DNA from: Halobacillus kuroshimensis DSM 18393
GTDB lineage: Bacteria; Bacillota; Bacilli; Bacillales; Halobacillaceae
NCBI RefSeq assembly: GCF_000425705.1
Contig: NZ_AUDY01000011.1
Location: forward strand, 1 to 64,000
Direction: 5' to 3'
DNA length: 64,000 nt
Below are positions 19,699 to 29,090 of the stretch, one piece after another; within the stretch, counting starts at the first letter, position 1; the number at the start of each line of letters is the position of its first letter. Under the pieces are notes generated by a model. It did not search any database. It worked only from the letters and a program-made list of their open reading frames with translations, and had not been told where the DNA came from. The position numbers and the translations under genes are program-made.

Positions 19699-19730
19699 AA
19701 AGAGCATGTTACTAAACATGCTCTTTATTT
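19699..19730. terminator. terminator after the island ATPase gene
   Basis: Stem AAAGAGCATGTT / AACATGCTCTTT with a four-base loop and a T-rich tail. Confidence 0.88.
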
Positions 19731-19758
19731 TTTCTTCTCCTCAAGTTCCCTTGATTTA

Positions 19759-20339
19759 CTAAGTAAGTATTGAAAGTAGCTTTCCAATGATTTGGAAAAG
19801 GGTGTGTGCGCTTAGTTCATCGAAACTAAAGTAATCTAATTCATCAATAATTAGTAATTCTGGTCGACTATATCTTTTAATAATCCGTTGGATTAACCCT
19901 TGTTTCTCTGCCTTTTGCCACTCAGCTATAAAATCATTTGCTGTGATAAAAAGTGCTTGGTGTCCATTCGTGATAGCTTCAAAAGCCAAATGGCTAAATG
20001 TGTTTTTCCTACTCCTGGTGGTCCGAGAAGTAGGATGTTATCTCCATTATGGATATATCTCCCCGATAACACTTCTTTCACTCTTCGTTCGTCAATACTA
20101 GGTTGAAAACTGAAGTCGAAGTCATGAATACTCTTGATGTAGGGGAGCTTCGCTTTCTTTAGACGCTTATCTAAAGCTGCCTTTTCCTTTTGTTCGATTT
20201 CTTGTGATAATAGCGTGATTAAGAAGTCCGAATATGGTACATTATTTTTAGATGCGTCTTCAAGGAGACCATCTATTTGATCGGCGGTGTAATGCCAACC
20301 GATTTCTTCTAAGCGTTCAACTAAAAGGTTTGTGGTCAT
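19759..20339 (-). pseudogene. istB: IS21-family helper ATPase IstB, frameshifted and truncated
   Basis: IstB is the AAA+ helper of IstA. The first 118 codons are normal up to Walker A (GPPGVGKTHLAI). The frame then breaks near 19990, and the continuation (AFEAITNGHQALFITA, Walker B LLIIDELDYF) is in another frame, consistent with a small deletion. After SAHTLFQIIGKL the protein departs from the family and stops, about 50-60 residues short. Non-functional. Confidence 0.87.
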
Positions 20340-21571
20340 GATTGATCACCTCCTTCTAGTTGCTCATAAATTTGAAGGGAACGCTGTTCTACTTCAATAT
20401 CGGGGGACTGTAAACGGCTGGGGGTCGGCAAACCATCAGTAGTCGTTTGCAGTCCTTTATAATGTTCAAGGTTAATGTGGTCTCTTACCTTTCCAGTCAT
20501 AATAGGGTGTTTAGCCACACATTCATAATGGTCATAAATCTCTAAATGATGATCTAACGTTTCTTTTATCTTCAATTCTTGCCCAACGTACCGAAAGGGT
20601 ACTGAATACCTCTTACCGAGATAGGAAACAAAGCAATCCTTACTCACTTTTCTAATCTCCCAATGATGAATAGGGAATAATGGTTTCGTATTTGAAGCCA
20701 TTAAATGCTTTTGTTCATGCTGGAAACGTCTATGAGGTGATTCAAGCGTTGTCTGATGAACCTTACGGTTTTCTATTTGATCTAACCACACTCTTACATT
20801 TTCATTTAATGCTTTTAACGTAGGTTCATGCTTGCGCTGCAGAAAGTTCTTCTTTAAGTATCCAACAACATTTTTCACCTTTCCTTTTGTTTGTGGTCGG
20901 TGTGGTTTACATGCCTTTGGGACAATTCCATAGTAAGCTGAAAATTCTTCGAACTTCCGATTGAATCTGATTTCGACTGGGCTATGCCTGATAACAGCAG
21001 TTTTCATATTGTCATATAAAATTTGCTCAGGAACTCCATTGAAATAAGCAAAGGCATTCATATGGCACTTCATTAAAGTTTCTAAATCCATGCTGTCTGT
21101 AAACTCTACATATTTAAGCCTCGAATAACTTAGTAAAATTACAAAAGCATAAATATCCTTTATTTCACCATCAACTTCGAATTTACCAATCTGTCCCCAA
21201 TCCATCTGAGCTTGTTTCCCAGGAGGAGTCTCATATCTTATAGTAGCTTGCTTTTTTGGTCGCACCCTGTACGGTCGAATGAAATCCCGGAGGATTGTCA
21301 GTTTGCCCTCGTACCCCATAGATGTAATCTCTTCTAATAATACGGTGCAGTTCGTGGTACCCTCCTTCATGCGTTTCTCTAAGTAACCTTTGAAGGGGTC
21401 AAGCTTACTACCTTTTCTAGGTACTTTCTTCATCCTTGGTAATTCTTCAGATTTTATGTACTTCCTAATAGATTTTGGGTCAAAGCCAGTCTCGTTAGAG
21501 ATAGCTGTGATTGACCACCCTTTTTGAAATAATTCTCTAATCATTAAGAATTCCCCAATCTTGATCATCAC
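20336..21571 (-). CDS. istA: IS21-family transposase IstA
   Basis: A 411-residue transposase with an N-terminal helix-turn-helix (GWSITAISNETGFDPKSIRKY) and an rve DDE core beginning QMDWGQIG. It overlaps istB by four bases as is usual in IS21. The reading frame is intact and the length plausible, although its partner is broken, so independent transposition is unlikely. Confidence 0.88.
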   Translation of the reverse strand: MMIKIGEFLMIRELFQKGWSITAISNETGFDPKSIRKYIKSEELPRMKKVPRKGSKLDPFKGYLEKRMKEGTTNCTVLLEEITSMGYEGKLTILRDFIRPYRVRPKKQATIRYETPPGKQAQMDWGQIGKFEVDGEIKDIYAFVILLSYSRLKYVEFTDSMDLETLMKCHMNAFAYFNGVPEQILYDNMKTAVIRHSPVEIRFNRKFEEFSAYYGIVPKACKPHRPQTKGKVKNVVGYLKKNFLQRKHEPTLKALNENVRVWLDQIENRKVHQTTLESPHRRFQHEQKHLMASNTKPLFPIHHWEIRKVSKDCFVSYLGKRYSVPFRYVGQELKIKETLDHHLEIYDHYECVAKHPIMTGKVRDHINLEHYKGLQTTTDGLPTPSRLQSPDIEVEQRSLQIYEQLEGGDQS

Positions 21572-21813
21572 TTCTACACTCCATATCCTTATCCAGTATA
21601 GAAATGATTATCTGTTATTATTGGGGAATTTGGAACCGTTGTTATTAGGGATTTTACCACCGTTGCTTACAGAATATAATGACATACCGAATGACATACT
21701 CTTTCTCATTATTTAACAATTTCATTTAGGGTTATTAAATGCATAATACTGAATGAAGCTGGAGATAACATATTATTTTGGCATTATTTTTTACTATTTT
21801 GTTTGATGAAGCC

Positions 21814-21831
21814 ATGGCCGGCATGATGTAA
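21814..21831 (+). repeat. attR-like direct repeat (groEL 3'-end copy)
   Basis: ATGG-C-CGGCATGATGTAA, 17 of 18 identical to the groEL end. In the groEL frame it reads M-A-G-M-M-stop, mimicking the chaperonin tail. Between the IS end at 21671 and this repeat I see no gene. Confidence 0.75.
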
Positions 21832-21875
21832 GGTTTTCCATACCTATCCCCCTGATGTGACAATGCTACAAGATA

Positions 21876-21917
21876 AAAGAGCTTACTCTTTTAATGAGGG
21901 GGTAAGCTCTTTTTTTG
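21876..21917 (+). terminator. probable original groEL terminator
   Basis: Stem AGAGCTTAC / GTAAGCTCT with a 16-18-base loop and seven T's, 45 bases after the right attachment repeat. There is no gene immediately upstream, which fits a terminator displaced from groEL by the island. Confidence 0.75.
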
Positions 21918-22133
21918 CTTAAAAAATGAGATTTATATAATAGCGAAATTTGGGAGTTTCTTTGTCGATCGAGAAGAAAAACGAATTGAGTAAATTCAAG
22001 TATGGTTTAGGTTCATAATATAATAGAAACATACGTTTAGTAGGCTGCTGAGGACCTATGCGTCACTTATAAATAATTGAATATTGCAAAAGTAAATCAC
22101 TATGATGTACATTCTAACTCCATTATCTTGTGA

Positions 22134-22147
22134 TGAAAGCGTATACA
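22134..22147 (+). promoter_or_regulatory. candidate cre site upstream of the PTS operon
   Basis: TGAAAGCGTATACA matches the catabolite-response consensus TGWAANCGNTNWCA except at one position. It lies 52 bases before the regulator start, so CcpA repression of the alditol operon is plausible. The rest of the 21918-22198 gap shows no gene. Confidence 0.5.
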
Positions 22148-22198
22148 TTTAAGCTGTTATAGGTGCTAGAATGAAATTGTGGAAGGGGGACAGACGGA

Positions 22199-24250
22199 GT
22201 GAAACTTAATGAAAGAAGTAATAAAATTCTTCGCGAGTTAGTTGTTAACCCGAAGATCACAAGTACAACTTTGGAAAAGAAGTATGATTTGACGAGGAGA
22301 CAACTTGGATATAGTTTCACCAAAATCAATGATTGGTTGGAGTCTCACAACCTACCGGAAATTGAGCGAACGAGGCAGGGGCAGTTCATCATTGATCGTG
22401 CTATCTTTGCTCGAGTTAACGGTGAACACAAGCCGACGTTTGAAACGTCCGTTTTATCAGAGGGGCAAAGAGTTCACTTAATAATACTTATGCTTTTAAG
22501 TAGAAAAGAATTGTCTTTGAATCATTTCACTTACGAGCTGGACTTCAGTAAAAATACCATTTTGAATGACTTGAAGCAGGCTCAGTCCTTCTTGGATCCC
22601 TATCGTGTGTCGATTAAATACTCCAGGAAGACGGGGTATTTGCTGGAAGGTAAAGAGTTTCAAATTCGTCGTGTACTGATTAAGGCGATTTACGAATTGA
22701 TGATACATACCGGGAAAAGCAAAGTGAAAGAATTGGCCGCGCTTTCCACAGAACAGTTATCTCAATTCAAAAATCAAATCGGGGAGCTTGAACACGAACT
22801 TAAAATTCAATTCACTGACGAAAAAATAGAGATCATGCCTTATATTTTGGCTTTGGTTCTGAGGAGGATTGAAAGAGGTTTCGTCATTACGAACTTCCCG
22901 TTGAAACATGATGATGTCTCGAGCACTAAAGCATACAAGCTTGTAGGTCAAATTTTTGAATCAGTCGATATTCCGGAAGAAGAGCGATTATTCATGACAC
23001 TCCATCTATTGACGACAAATGTATATCGATCTGAGGAGCTGGCGGATATTGATGCGACGACTGATTTGATTCCGGTTATTGAACAAGTGCTTCAACTATT
23101 TGAGAAAAGCGCCTGTATCCATTTTCAAAACAGAGAGCATCTGGTGGATAAACTTTACCAACATATACGCCCTGCCTATTACCGAATCAAATATGGATTA
23201 ACAGAGACACAAGTCATCCAAGATTCGATTACGGATGAACTTAAGGAGATCCATCATCTCCTCAAACGCTCCGTTTGGCCATTAGAACGGTTCATGGGAA
23301 CCGAAATTCCAGACAATGAAGCAGCCTATTTGACGATGCTGATTGGTGGGTGGATGACAAGACAAGGAGAAAGCATTGAGGAAAAGATTAAGGCAATAGT
23401 GGTTTGTCCACAGGGGATTTCCGTTTCGAGATTGCTGTTTAATCAGCTGACCGAGCTGTTTCCAGAGTTTGTATTCTTAGATTCTTTGTCCAAACGAGAG
23501 TATATGGAATACGAATTAGATTGTGATTTAGTCTTCTCCACAATTCCTTTAGATAGCAAGGAAATTGAAAAAGTGATCGTGTGCCAAACCTTCCTGAACC
23601 ACGATGACCGCCTGCGCTTGAGGAAACAAGTCATGATGAAAGTTCAAGGGTATGTCTTAAACGACATTCATGTGGATCATCTTATGGATATCATTCGAAA
23701 CTACACGACTATTCATAATGAAAGAGTGTTGGTGGATGAGCTGAACTCTTATATCTACAGTAATGAGGAATCTTCTATTAAACAAAGCTTAGAACAAAGA
23801 ATCCTTCACTTAGATCAACTGATTCCCATTCATCATATTAATTTGAGAAGCGCTGTAAGCTCTTGGGAACAGGCTGTAGAGATCGCTTCCGAACCTTTGA
23901 TTGAGAAAGGTTATGTGGAACGCAGGTATGTGGATAAAATGGTTCATCACATAGAAAGGGATCCTTATATCATTATTGCACCCCATTTTGCTATTCCCCA
24001 TGCAGCCCCTGAGGATGGAGTGATAAAAACAGGGATGAGTCTATTGAAAGTGGAACAAGGTGTATCTTTTAATGAGGAAGAAACGGTCCACGTCATTGTT
24101 GTAATCGCTGCTGAGGATAAGAAAAAGCATATGAATGGATTAATGCAATTGATGAACTTAGCAGGGTCAGAACGAGATCGAACCAGACTTATTCAAGCGG
24201 ACGAAGTAAAAGATGTCCATCATCTGATTCAAGCTTATTCTACCGAGTAA
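22199..24250 (+). CDS. PRD-containing transcriptional regulator with PTS EIIB/EIIA domains
   Basis: A 683-residue activator of the MtlR/LicR type. In order: N-terminal winged HTH (about 1-70, TLEKKYDLTRRQLGYSF), a linker HTH domain, two PTS regulatory domains (about 185-395) with conserved His (MTLHLLTTNVYR, and HIRPAYYRIKYG), a galactitol-type EIIB-like domain (about 395-490, VVCPQGISVSRLL) and a C-terminal EIIA domain with the phospho-His motif APHFAIPHA. The GTG start follows GGAAGGGGG. It heads the PTS operon and should control it according to sugar flux. Confidence 0.9.
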   Translation: MKLNERSNKILRELVVNPKITSTTLEKKYDLTRRQLGYSFTKINDWLESHNLPEIERTRQGQFIIDRAIFARVNGEHKPTFETSVLSEGQRVHLIILMLLSRKELSLNHFTYELDFSKNTILNDLKQAQSFLDPYRVSIKYSRKTGYLLEGKEFQIRRVLIKAIYELMIHTGKSKVKELAALSTEQLSQFKNQIGELEHELKIQFTDEKIEIMPYILALVLRRIERGFVITNFPLKHDDVSSTKAYKLVGQIFESVDIPEEERLFMTLHLLTTNVYRSEELADIDATTDLIPVIEQVLQLFEKSACIHFQNREHLVDKLYQHIRPAYYRIKYGLTETQVIQDSITDELKEIHHLLKRSVWPLERFMGTEIPDNEAAYLTMLIGGWMTRQGESIEEKIKAIVVCPQGISVSRLLFNQLTELFPEFVFLDSLSKREYMEYELDCDLVFSTIPLDSKEIEKVIVCQTFLNHDDRLRLRKQVMMKVQGYVLNDIHVDHLMDIIRNYTTIHNERVLVDELNSYIYSNEESSIKQSLEQRILHLDQLIPIHHINLRSAVSSWEQAVEIASEPLIEKGYVERRYVDKMVHHIERDPYIIIAPHFAIPHAAPEDGVIKTGMSLLKVEQGVSFNEEETVHVIVVIAAEDKKKHMNGLMQLMNLAGSERDRTRLIQADEVKDVHHLIQAYSTE

Positions 24251-24287
24251 AAAGTTGAAAAATATTTAATATAGAGTGGTGAAAACG

Positions 24288-24773
24288 GTGAGCAATATCT
24301 ATTTTAATGAATCTGTCATTCTACTTAATCTGGAGGCAGCTTCCAAAGAAGAAGTACTGAAAATAATGGGAGATAATTTACTCTCTTATAACTTAGTTAA
24401 GGAAAGCTTCATTCCCGCTATCATCGCAAGGGAAGAAGAATACGCCACTGGGCTGCCAACTGCAGGAGTAGCTGTGGCGATTCCTCACACAGACGTGGAT
24501 CATGTCCAGCGTAAAGCAATCAGTGTAGGTGTACTGAAAGATGCGGTCGAGTTTGGTGTGATGGGTGATGATAAGGAAACGATCCCAGTGCGCATTGTCT
24601 TTCTACTGGCGATGGATGAATCTCATTCGCAGCTGTCATTATTACAACAGTTAATGGGTGTTTTTCAAACGGAAGAAGCACTTATGTCTATTCTTAATGA
24701 AAAAAATAAAACGAATATTAGAAGTCTATTAGAAGAGAAATTGGACTTCGGTGTTCTTGAAGGAGAGAAATAA
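24288..24773 (+). CDS. gatA: PTS galactitol-type EIIA component
   Basis: A 161-residue cytoplasmic EIIA of the mannitol/fructose superfamily; the phospho-acceptor His lies in VAVAIPHTD, preceded by GLPTAG, a galactitol-type signature. It passes phosphate from HPr to EIIB. I prefer the GTG at 24288 (reading MSNIYFNES) because a GTGGTGA ribosome-like site precedes it; the in-frame GTG at 24276 is also possible. Two bases separate it from the first EIIB gene. Confidence 0.88.
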   Translation: MSNIYFNESVILLNLEAASKEEVLKIMGDNLLSYNLVKESFIPAIIAREEEYATGLPTAGVAVAIPHTDVDHVQRKAISVGVLKDAVEFGVMGDDKETIPVRIVFLLAMDESHSQLSLLQQLMGVFQTEEALMSILNEKNKTNIRSLLEEKLDFGVLEGEK

Positions 24774-24775
24774 TC

Positions 24776-25060
24776 ATGGCAAAGAAACAAGTATTGGTAG
24801 CATGTGGAGCAGGTATCGCAACATCAACCGTTGTGAATGGAGCGATTGAAGAGATGGCAAAAGAAAACAACTTGGACGTTAACCTGGTGCAGATCAAGAT
24901 TACTGAAGTAGGCGGATATGTGGATTCGGCTGATTTACTGGTGACTACAGCAATGACGCAGAAGGAATACCCATTCCCTGTCATTAACGCAAGATCCTTC
25001 CTTACTGGTATAGGAACAGCTGCTACAAAAGAAGAGATTTTGACAGCGCTTCAAAAATAA
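24776..25060 (+). CDS. gatB: PTS galactitol-type EIIB component, copy 1
   Basis: A 94-residue EIIB with the phosphocysteine loop VACGAGIATST (Cys10). It receives phosphate from EIIA and gives it to the sugar carried by EIIC. The ATG follows GGAGAGAAA. It is followed after 24 bases by a near-identical copy (about 90 percent identical by eye), so one of them is a recent tandem duplicate. Confidence 0.92.
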   Translation: MAKKQVLVACGAGIATSTVVNGAIEEMAKENNLDVNLVQIKITEVGGYVDSADLLVTTAMTQKEYPFPVINARSFLTGIGTAATKEEILTALQK

Positions 25061-25084
25061 AAACTCAAAAGGAGAGAAATAATC

Positions 25085-25369
25085 ATGACAAAGAAACAAG
25101 TATTGGTAGCATGTGGAGCAGGTATTGCAACATCAACTGTTGTGAACGGAGCGATTGAAGAGATGGTCAAAGAAAACAACCTGGACGTTGACCTGGTACA
25201 GATTAAAATTGCAGAAGTAGGGGGTTATGTAGATACGGCAGATTTGTTGGTAACAACGGCGATGACCCAAAAAGACTATCCGTTTCCTGTTATCAATGCC
25301 AGGACATTCTTGACTGGAATTGGTACGGAAGAGACAAAAAAAGAAATTCTACAGGAGCTTAAAAAGTAA
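25085..25369 (+). CDS. gatB: PTS galactitol-type EIIB component, copy 2
   Basis: A 94-residue tandem duplicate of the preceding EIIB; Cys10 and the VACGAGIATST loop are retained. Differences are scattered (MVKENN, VDLVQIKIAE, DTADLL, TEETKKEIL) with the reading frame kept, suggesting both copies are functional. The upstream ribosome region GGAGAGAAATAATC is duplicated too. Confidence 0.92.
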   Translation: MTKKQVLVACGAGIATSTVVNGAIEEMVKENNLDVDLVQIKIAEVGGYVDTADLLVTTAMTQKDYPFPVINARTFLTGIGTEETKKEILQELKK

Positions 25370-25412
25370 GTTATCGCTCTTTGTAACTTGTTAGAACTAG
25401 GGAGGAGTAAAC

Positions 25413-26672
25413 ATGCAGGGTTTCGTCAATATCGTACAAGGATTTTTAGACTTAGGCGCAACGGTCATTTTGCCTGTCGCTATCTTCTTATTAGGTTTGC
25501 TATTCGGGCAGAAACCAGGAAAAGCCTTCCGCTCCGGTCTGACTATTGGAGTAGCGTTTGTGGGGATCTTCTTAGTGGTTGACTTGCTAGTCAATAACTT
25601 AGGACCAGCTGCACAAGGGATGGTAGATCGTTTAGGCGTAGAACTGAACGTCATTGATGTTGGATGGCCGGCATCATCATCAATCGCTTGGGCGTCTGTG
25701 GTAGCAGCATTCATCATCCCACTTGGTCTTGTTGTCAATGTTGTCATGCTTGTGACAAAGACGACAAAGACGATGAATGTTGATATTTGGAATTTTTGGC
25801 ACTATACATTTATGGCAGCATTGATTTACGCAGTATCTGGAAGTATTGTTCAAGGCTTGATTGCTGCTGTGATATTCCAGGTGGTCTGTCTTAAAGTAGC
25901 AGATTGGACCGCCCCGATGGTCAGTAAGTTCTATGATCTTCCCGGGGTTTCTATTGCTACAGGAAGTACCATTTCCTATGCCCCGGGGATATTCTTAGTT
26001 CAGTTGTTGAACAAAATCCCTGTTATTAAGGATTGGAATGCAGATCCAGAGACGATCCAGAAACGATTCGGCATTTTCGGGGAATCGATTTTCATCGGAT
26101 TGTTCTTAGGAGCAGCGATCGGAGTCCTTGCTGGCTACAGTGTAGGGGATGTTATTGAAATAGGTATGGCTATGGCTGCAGTTATGGTGCTGATGCCTAG
26201 AATGGTGAAGATTCTGATGGAAGGGCTCATGCCAGTTTCTGAGTCTGCCCGTGAATGGCTATCTAAGCGCTTCGGTGATCGGGAAATTTATATTGGATTA
26301 GACGCAGCGGTTGCATTAGGTCACCCTGCTGTAATCTCTACAGCTCTCATTCTAGTACCAATAACTGTTGTTTTAGCGGTCGTTTTACCAGGGAATGCGC
26401 TTCTCCCATTTGGTGACTTAGCTACTATACCATTCGTAGTCGCCTTCATTGTTGGAGCCGCGAGAGGGAATATCGTCCATTCCGTCATCGTTGGAACAGT
26501 TATGATCGCTTTATCTCTTTACATGGCGACTGACGTTGCTCATTTATTCACAGAAATGGCTGTAAATGCTGACTTCAACATGCCGGATGGATCAGCGAAA
26601 ATCTCGAGCATTGACCAAGGCGGTAATTTAGTCAATTGGATCATCTATAAAGTATTCAGCTTGTTCAATTAA
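25413..26672 (+). CDS. gatC: PTS galactitol-type EIIC permease
   Basis: A 419-residue integral membrane protein with about 10-12 hydrophobic segments, the sugar channel of a galactitol-family PTS. Start ATG after GGGAGGAG. Family features include the N-terminal FLDLGATVILPVAIFLLGLLFG and the GHPAVISTALILVP segment. With EIIA, two EIIB copies and alditol-phosphate dehydrogenases in the same operon, galactitol or a related alditol is the likely substrate; the exact sugar cannot be settled from sequence. Confidence 0.9.
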   Translation: MQGFVNIVQGFLDLGATVILPVAIFLLGLLFGQKPGKAFRSGLTIGVAFVGIFLVVDLLVNNLGPAAQGMVDRLGVELNVIDVGWPASSSIAWASVVAAFIIPLGLVVNVVMLVTKTTKTMNVDIWNFWHYTFMAALIYAVSGSIVQGLIAAVIFQVVCLKVADWTAPMVSKFYDLPGVSIATGSTISYAPGIFLVQLLNKIPVIKDWNADPETIQKRFGIFGESIFIGLFLGAAIGVLAGYSVGDVIEIGMAMAAVMVLMPRMVKILMEGLMPVSESAREWLSKRFGDREIYIGLDAAVALGHPAVISTALILVPITVVLAVVLPGNALLPFGDLATIPFVVAFIVGAARGNIVHSVIVGTVMIALSLYMATDVAHLFTEMAVNADFNMPDGSAKISSIDQGGNLVNWIIYKVFSLFN

Positions 26673-26686
26673 CTGGAGGGATAAGA

Positions 26687-27721
26687 TTGAAAGCACTTGT
26701 GAAGACAGAACTTGGATTCGGGAATTTAGTAATCCAAGATAGACAGGAGCCGGAAGTGAGCAAGGGTCAGGTGAAGATTGAGGTGAAATATACTGGTGTT
26801 TGTGGATCCGACATTCACACCTATGAAGGCCACTATAAAGTGAAAGTTCCAGTAACGCTTGGTCATGAATTTTCAGGAGTCATTGTCGATGTTGGCGAAG
26901 ACGTTACAGAATTCAAGATTGGGGATCGAGTGACTTCGGAAACAACTTTTTACGTATGCGGCGAATGTGAATATTGTAGAAATGGGGATTATAACCTTTG
27001 CAATTATCGAAAAGGGCTCGGAACACAACAAGATGGTGGTTTTGCCAAATATTTAATTGCCAGGAAGGAAAGCGTTCATCATCTCCCACCTGAAGTAGAT
27101 TACAGGTCTGGCGCCATGACAGAACCGCTTGCATGCACGCTTCATGCCGTGGACAAAACAGTCATTAATCAGGGCGATCTCGTTGTTGTTGTTGGTCCAG
27201 GTCCCATAGGGTTATTTACTGCGCAAGTTGCCAAGAGCAGAGGAGCAAAAGTTATTATTGCTGGCTTATCCCACGATCAAGTTCGATTGAGTAAAGCAGA
27301 AGAGCTTGGGATTGACTACGCCCTGGATATACAGAAGCAGGATTTACAAGAATTCGTCTACGGACTGACGGATGGATATGGAGCAGATGTCGTCTTTGAA
27401 TGTTCCGGTGCTGTACCAGCTGCAAGCCTAGCCTTGAATCTACTAAGGAAAAAAGGACAATACGGGCAAGTAGGTATATTCGCTAAGCCGGAAATCGAAT
27501 TCAACTTAGAGAAAATTATTCAAAAAGAAATTCAAATCATCGGAAGTAGAAGCCAGAAATCTGCTGATTGGGAGCCGAGTCTACATTTGATGAACAGCGG
27601 TCGAGTGAATGCTCGGTCACTTGTGACCCACGAATTTCCGATTACAGAGTGGGATCAGGCATACCAAGTTATAAAGAGTGGTGAAGCTATTAAAGTTTTA
27701 TTGACGCCGGTAGATGAATAG
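26687..27721 (+). CDS. zinc-dependent alditol(-phosphate) dehydrogenase
   Basis: A 344-residue medium-chain dehydrogenase: catalytic zinc Cys and His in GVCGSDIH and GHEFSG, structural zinc cluster CGECEYCRNGDYNLC, and Rossmann motif VVGPGPIGLF. The TTG start is set by GGAGGG. It resembles galactitol-1-phosphate or sorbitol dehydrogenases and should oxidise the phosphorylated alditol delivered by the PTS. A second, diverged dehydrogenase follows in the operon. Confidence 0.87.
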   Translation: MKALVKTELGFGNLVIQDRQEPEVSKGQVKIEVKYTGVCGSDIHTYEGHYKVKVPVTLGHEFSGVIVDVGEDVTEFKIGDRVTSETTFYVCGECEYCRNGDYNLCNYRKGLGTQQDGGFAKYLIARKESVHHLPPEVDYRSGAMTEPLACTLHAVDKTVINQGDLVVVVGPGPIGLFTAQVAKSRGAKVIIAGLSHDQVRLSKAEELGIDYALDIQKQDLQEFVYGLTDGYGADVVFECSGAVPAASLALNLLRKKGQYGQVGIFAKPEIEFNLEKIIQKEIQIIGSRSQKSADWEPSLHLMNSGRVNARSLVTHEFPITEWDQAYQVIKSGEAIKVLLTPVDE

Positions 27722-27742
27722 AAAAGGAAATGAGGGTTTTAC

Positions 27743-27913
27743 ATGGTACATGCATTTCTTGAGTTTATGCTAGGACCGATGCAGTCAATAGGAGACGTCT
27801 ATTTTGAGAACCAACTGATTTTTAATTCCTTGATTGTAGGCAGCGCTTGTTGGAAGTTGATGAAGAAGAGATCTTCCCATTCCGTATCTAAGGAAGAAAC
27901 GGAAAATGTATAA
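27743..27913 (+). CDS. hypothetical 56-residue protein in PTS operon
   Basis: An open frame of 56 codons from ATG 27743 (GAGGG upstream) to TAA 27911, reading MVHAFLEFMLGPMQSIGDVY at the start. The middle is mildly hydrophobic (LIFNSLIVGSACW) and the tail is basic then acidic. It fits exactly between the two dehydrogenase genes with 21- and 19-base gaps, so it is probably translated. I do not recognise it. Confidence 0.6.
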   Translation: MVHAFLEFMLGPMQSIGDVYFENQLIFNSLIVGSACWKLMKKRSSHSVSKEETENV

Positions 27914-27932
27914 AATATAGGAAGTGAGATAC

Positions 27933-28979
27933 ATGAAGACATTAAATCTTTATGGAGCCCAGGATTTAAGATATGAAGAAAAACCTAACCCTGTATTAAC
28001 ACTGGAAGACGAGGTTGTTATTAAGGTGAAGGCGGTAGGTATTTGTGGATCCGATGTTTCCCGATATAAAAAGCTTGGTCCTTATGTAAAAGGGATGACC
28101 TTTGGCCATGAGTTCTCGGGGGAGGTAGTGGAGACAGGCTCCAAGGCAGGTCGTATTAAAGTGGGAGACCGTGTGGCTGGATGCCCAACTTTCTACTGTG
28201 GCGAATGTCATAGTTGTTTGAAAGGAAACTTATCCCAATGTGAGAAATTGACTCTTATTGGCGCTCGCTACCCTGGTGCTTATGCTGAATTTGTCACCCT
28301 CCCTGCATCCCATGTCCTTCAACTCCCCGAGAATGTTGATTATGAATCGGCAGCCATGGTCGAACCATCTTCAGTAGTAGCTCACGGATTTTATCGTACA
28401 AGTGTATCCCCGGGATCTACTGTAGCCATTATGGGGTGTGGAAGTATTGGTTTACTAGCGGTACAGTGGGCTAAAATCTTTGGGGCTGCACAAGTAATAG
28501 CCATTGATATCGATGACAAGAAACTGGAAATAGCCAAGGAAGTAGGAGCTGATGTGATAATCAACCCAACTATTCATCCATTACAGAACCACGTAGCTGA
28601 AGTCACAGATCAGTTAGGTGTCGATTTAGCGGTAGAATGTGCTGGTTCCCCAGTTACTTCAGAACAAATTCTTGCGCTTCCAAAAAAGGGAGGGGAGGTT
28701 CTCTATATGGGAATTCCATATGCAGACATAGAATTTGAACGATTTTACTTTGAGAGAATTGTCCGTAATGAACTGAAAGTAATCGGTTCCTGGAATGCTA
28801 TATCTTCTCCATTTCCAGGTAAGGAATGGGAATCAACACTACATTATATGAATACTGGACAGTTAACCATCCAACCGCTGATTTCTCATCGATTGTCATT
28901 AAAAGATGGACCGGCTGCGTTTGCAAGTCTGAATAATCGAGATGGTTCTTTTGTTAAAGTAATGTTTCTTCCCCATTAG
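27933..28979 (+). CDS. gatD: zinc-dependent alditol-phosphate dehydrogenase (GatD-like)
   Basis: A 348-residue medium-chain dehydrogenase with GICGSDVSRY and GHEFSGE (catalytic zinc), CGECHSCLKGNLSQC (structural zinc) and MGCGSIGLLAVQ (NAD binding). It lies last in the PTS operon and is closest in style to galactitol-1-phosphate 5-dehydrogenases. I choose ATG 27933 after AGGAAGTGA; an in-frame GTG at 27924 overlaps that site. Substrate inferred from context. Confidence 0.86.
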   Translation: MKTLNLYGAQDLRYEEKPNPVLTLEDEVVIKVKAVGICGSDVSRYKKLGPYVKGMTFGHEFSGEVVETGSKAGRIKVGDRVAGCPTFYCGECHSCLKGNLSQCEKLTLIGARYPGAYAEFVTLPASHVLQLPENVDYESAAMVEPSSVVAHGFYRTSVSPGSTVAIMGCGSIGLLAVQWAKIFGAAQVIAIDIDDKKLEIAKEVGADVIINPTIHPLQNHVAEVTDQLGVDLAVECAGSPVTSEQILALPKKGGEVLYMGIPYADIEFERFYFERIVRNELKVIGSWNAISSPFPGKEWESTLHYMNTGQLTIQPLISHRLSLKDGPAAFASLNNRDGSFVKVMFLPH

Positions 28980-28998
28980 GCTATGTGATGGTATAGAC

Positions 28999-29023
28999 CA
29001 AAGACCGCAATTAGCGGTCTTTT
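28999..29023 (+). terminator. PTS operon terminator
   Basis: AAAGACCGC / GCGGTCTTT with a five-base loop, 20 bases after the last gene. Confidence 0.9.
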
Positions 29024-29090
29024 AAATTTTATTTAACGAGAAGGCCTCGACCGGATCATACGATAAGCCCCATGCTCCAACTTTTCTTTC

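Larger units (their letters stand above)
19759..21671 (-). mobile_element. IS21-family insertion sequence, truncated
   Basis: It contains istA and a broken istB on the minus strand. The istA-proximal end is recognisable: reading the minus strand, TGTAAGCAACGGTGG begins at 21671 and the ACCGTTGTTATTAGG / ACCGTTGC-type internal repeats follow, as in IS21 ends. No matching inverted repeat is seen beyond istB near 19,700-19,760, so that end is lost. Confidence 0.82.

Noticed and set aside
29000-29023. Riboswitch search in the large intergenic regions
   Set aside because: I looked for known riboswitch cores upstream of thiL, the PTS operon, cnt and adcA and found only simple hairpins and protein-binding palindromes.
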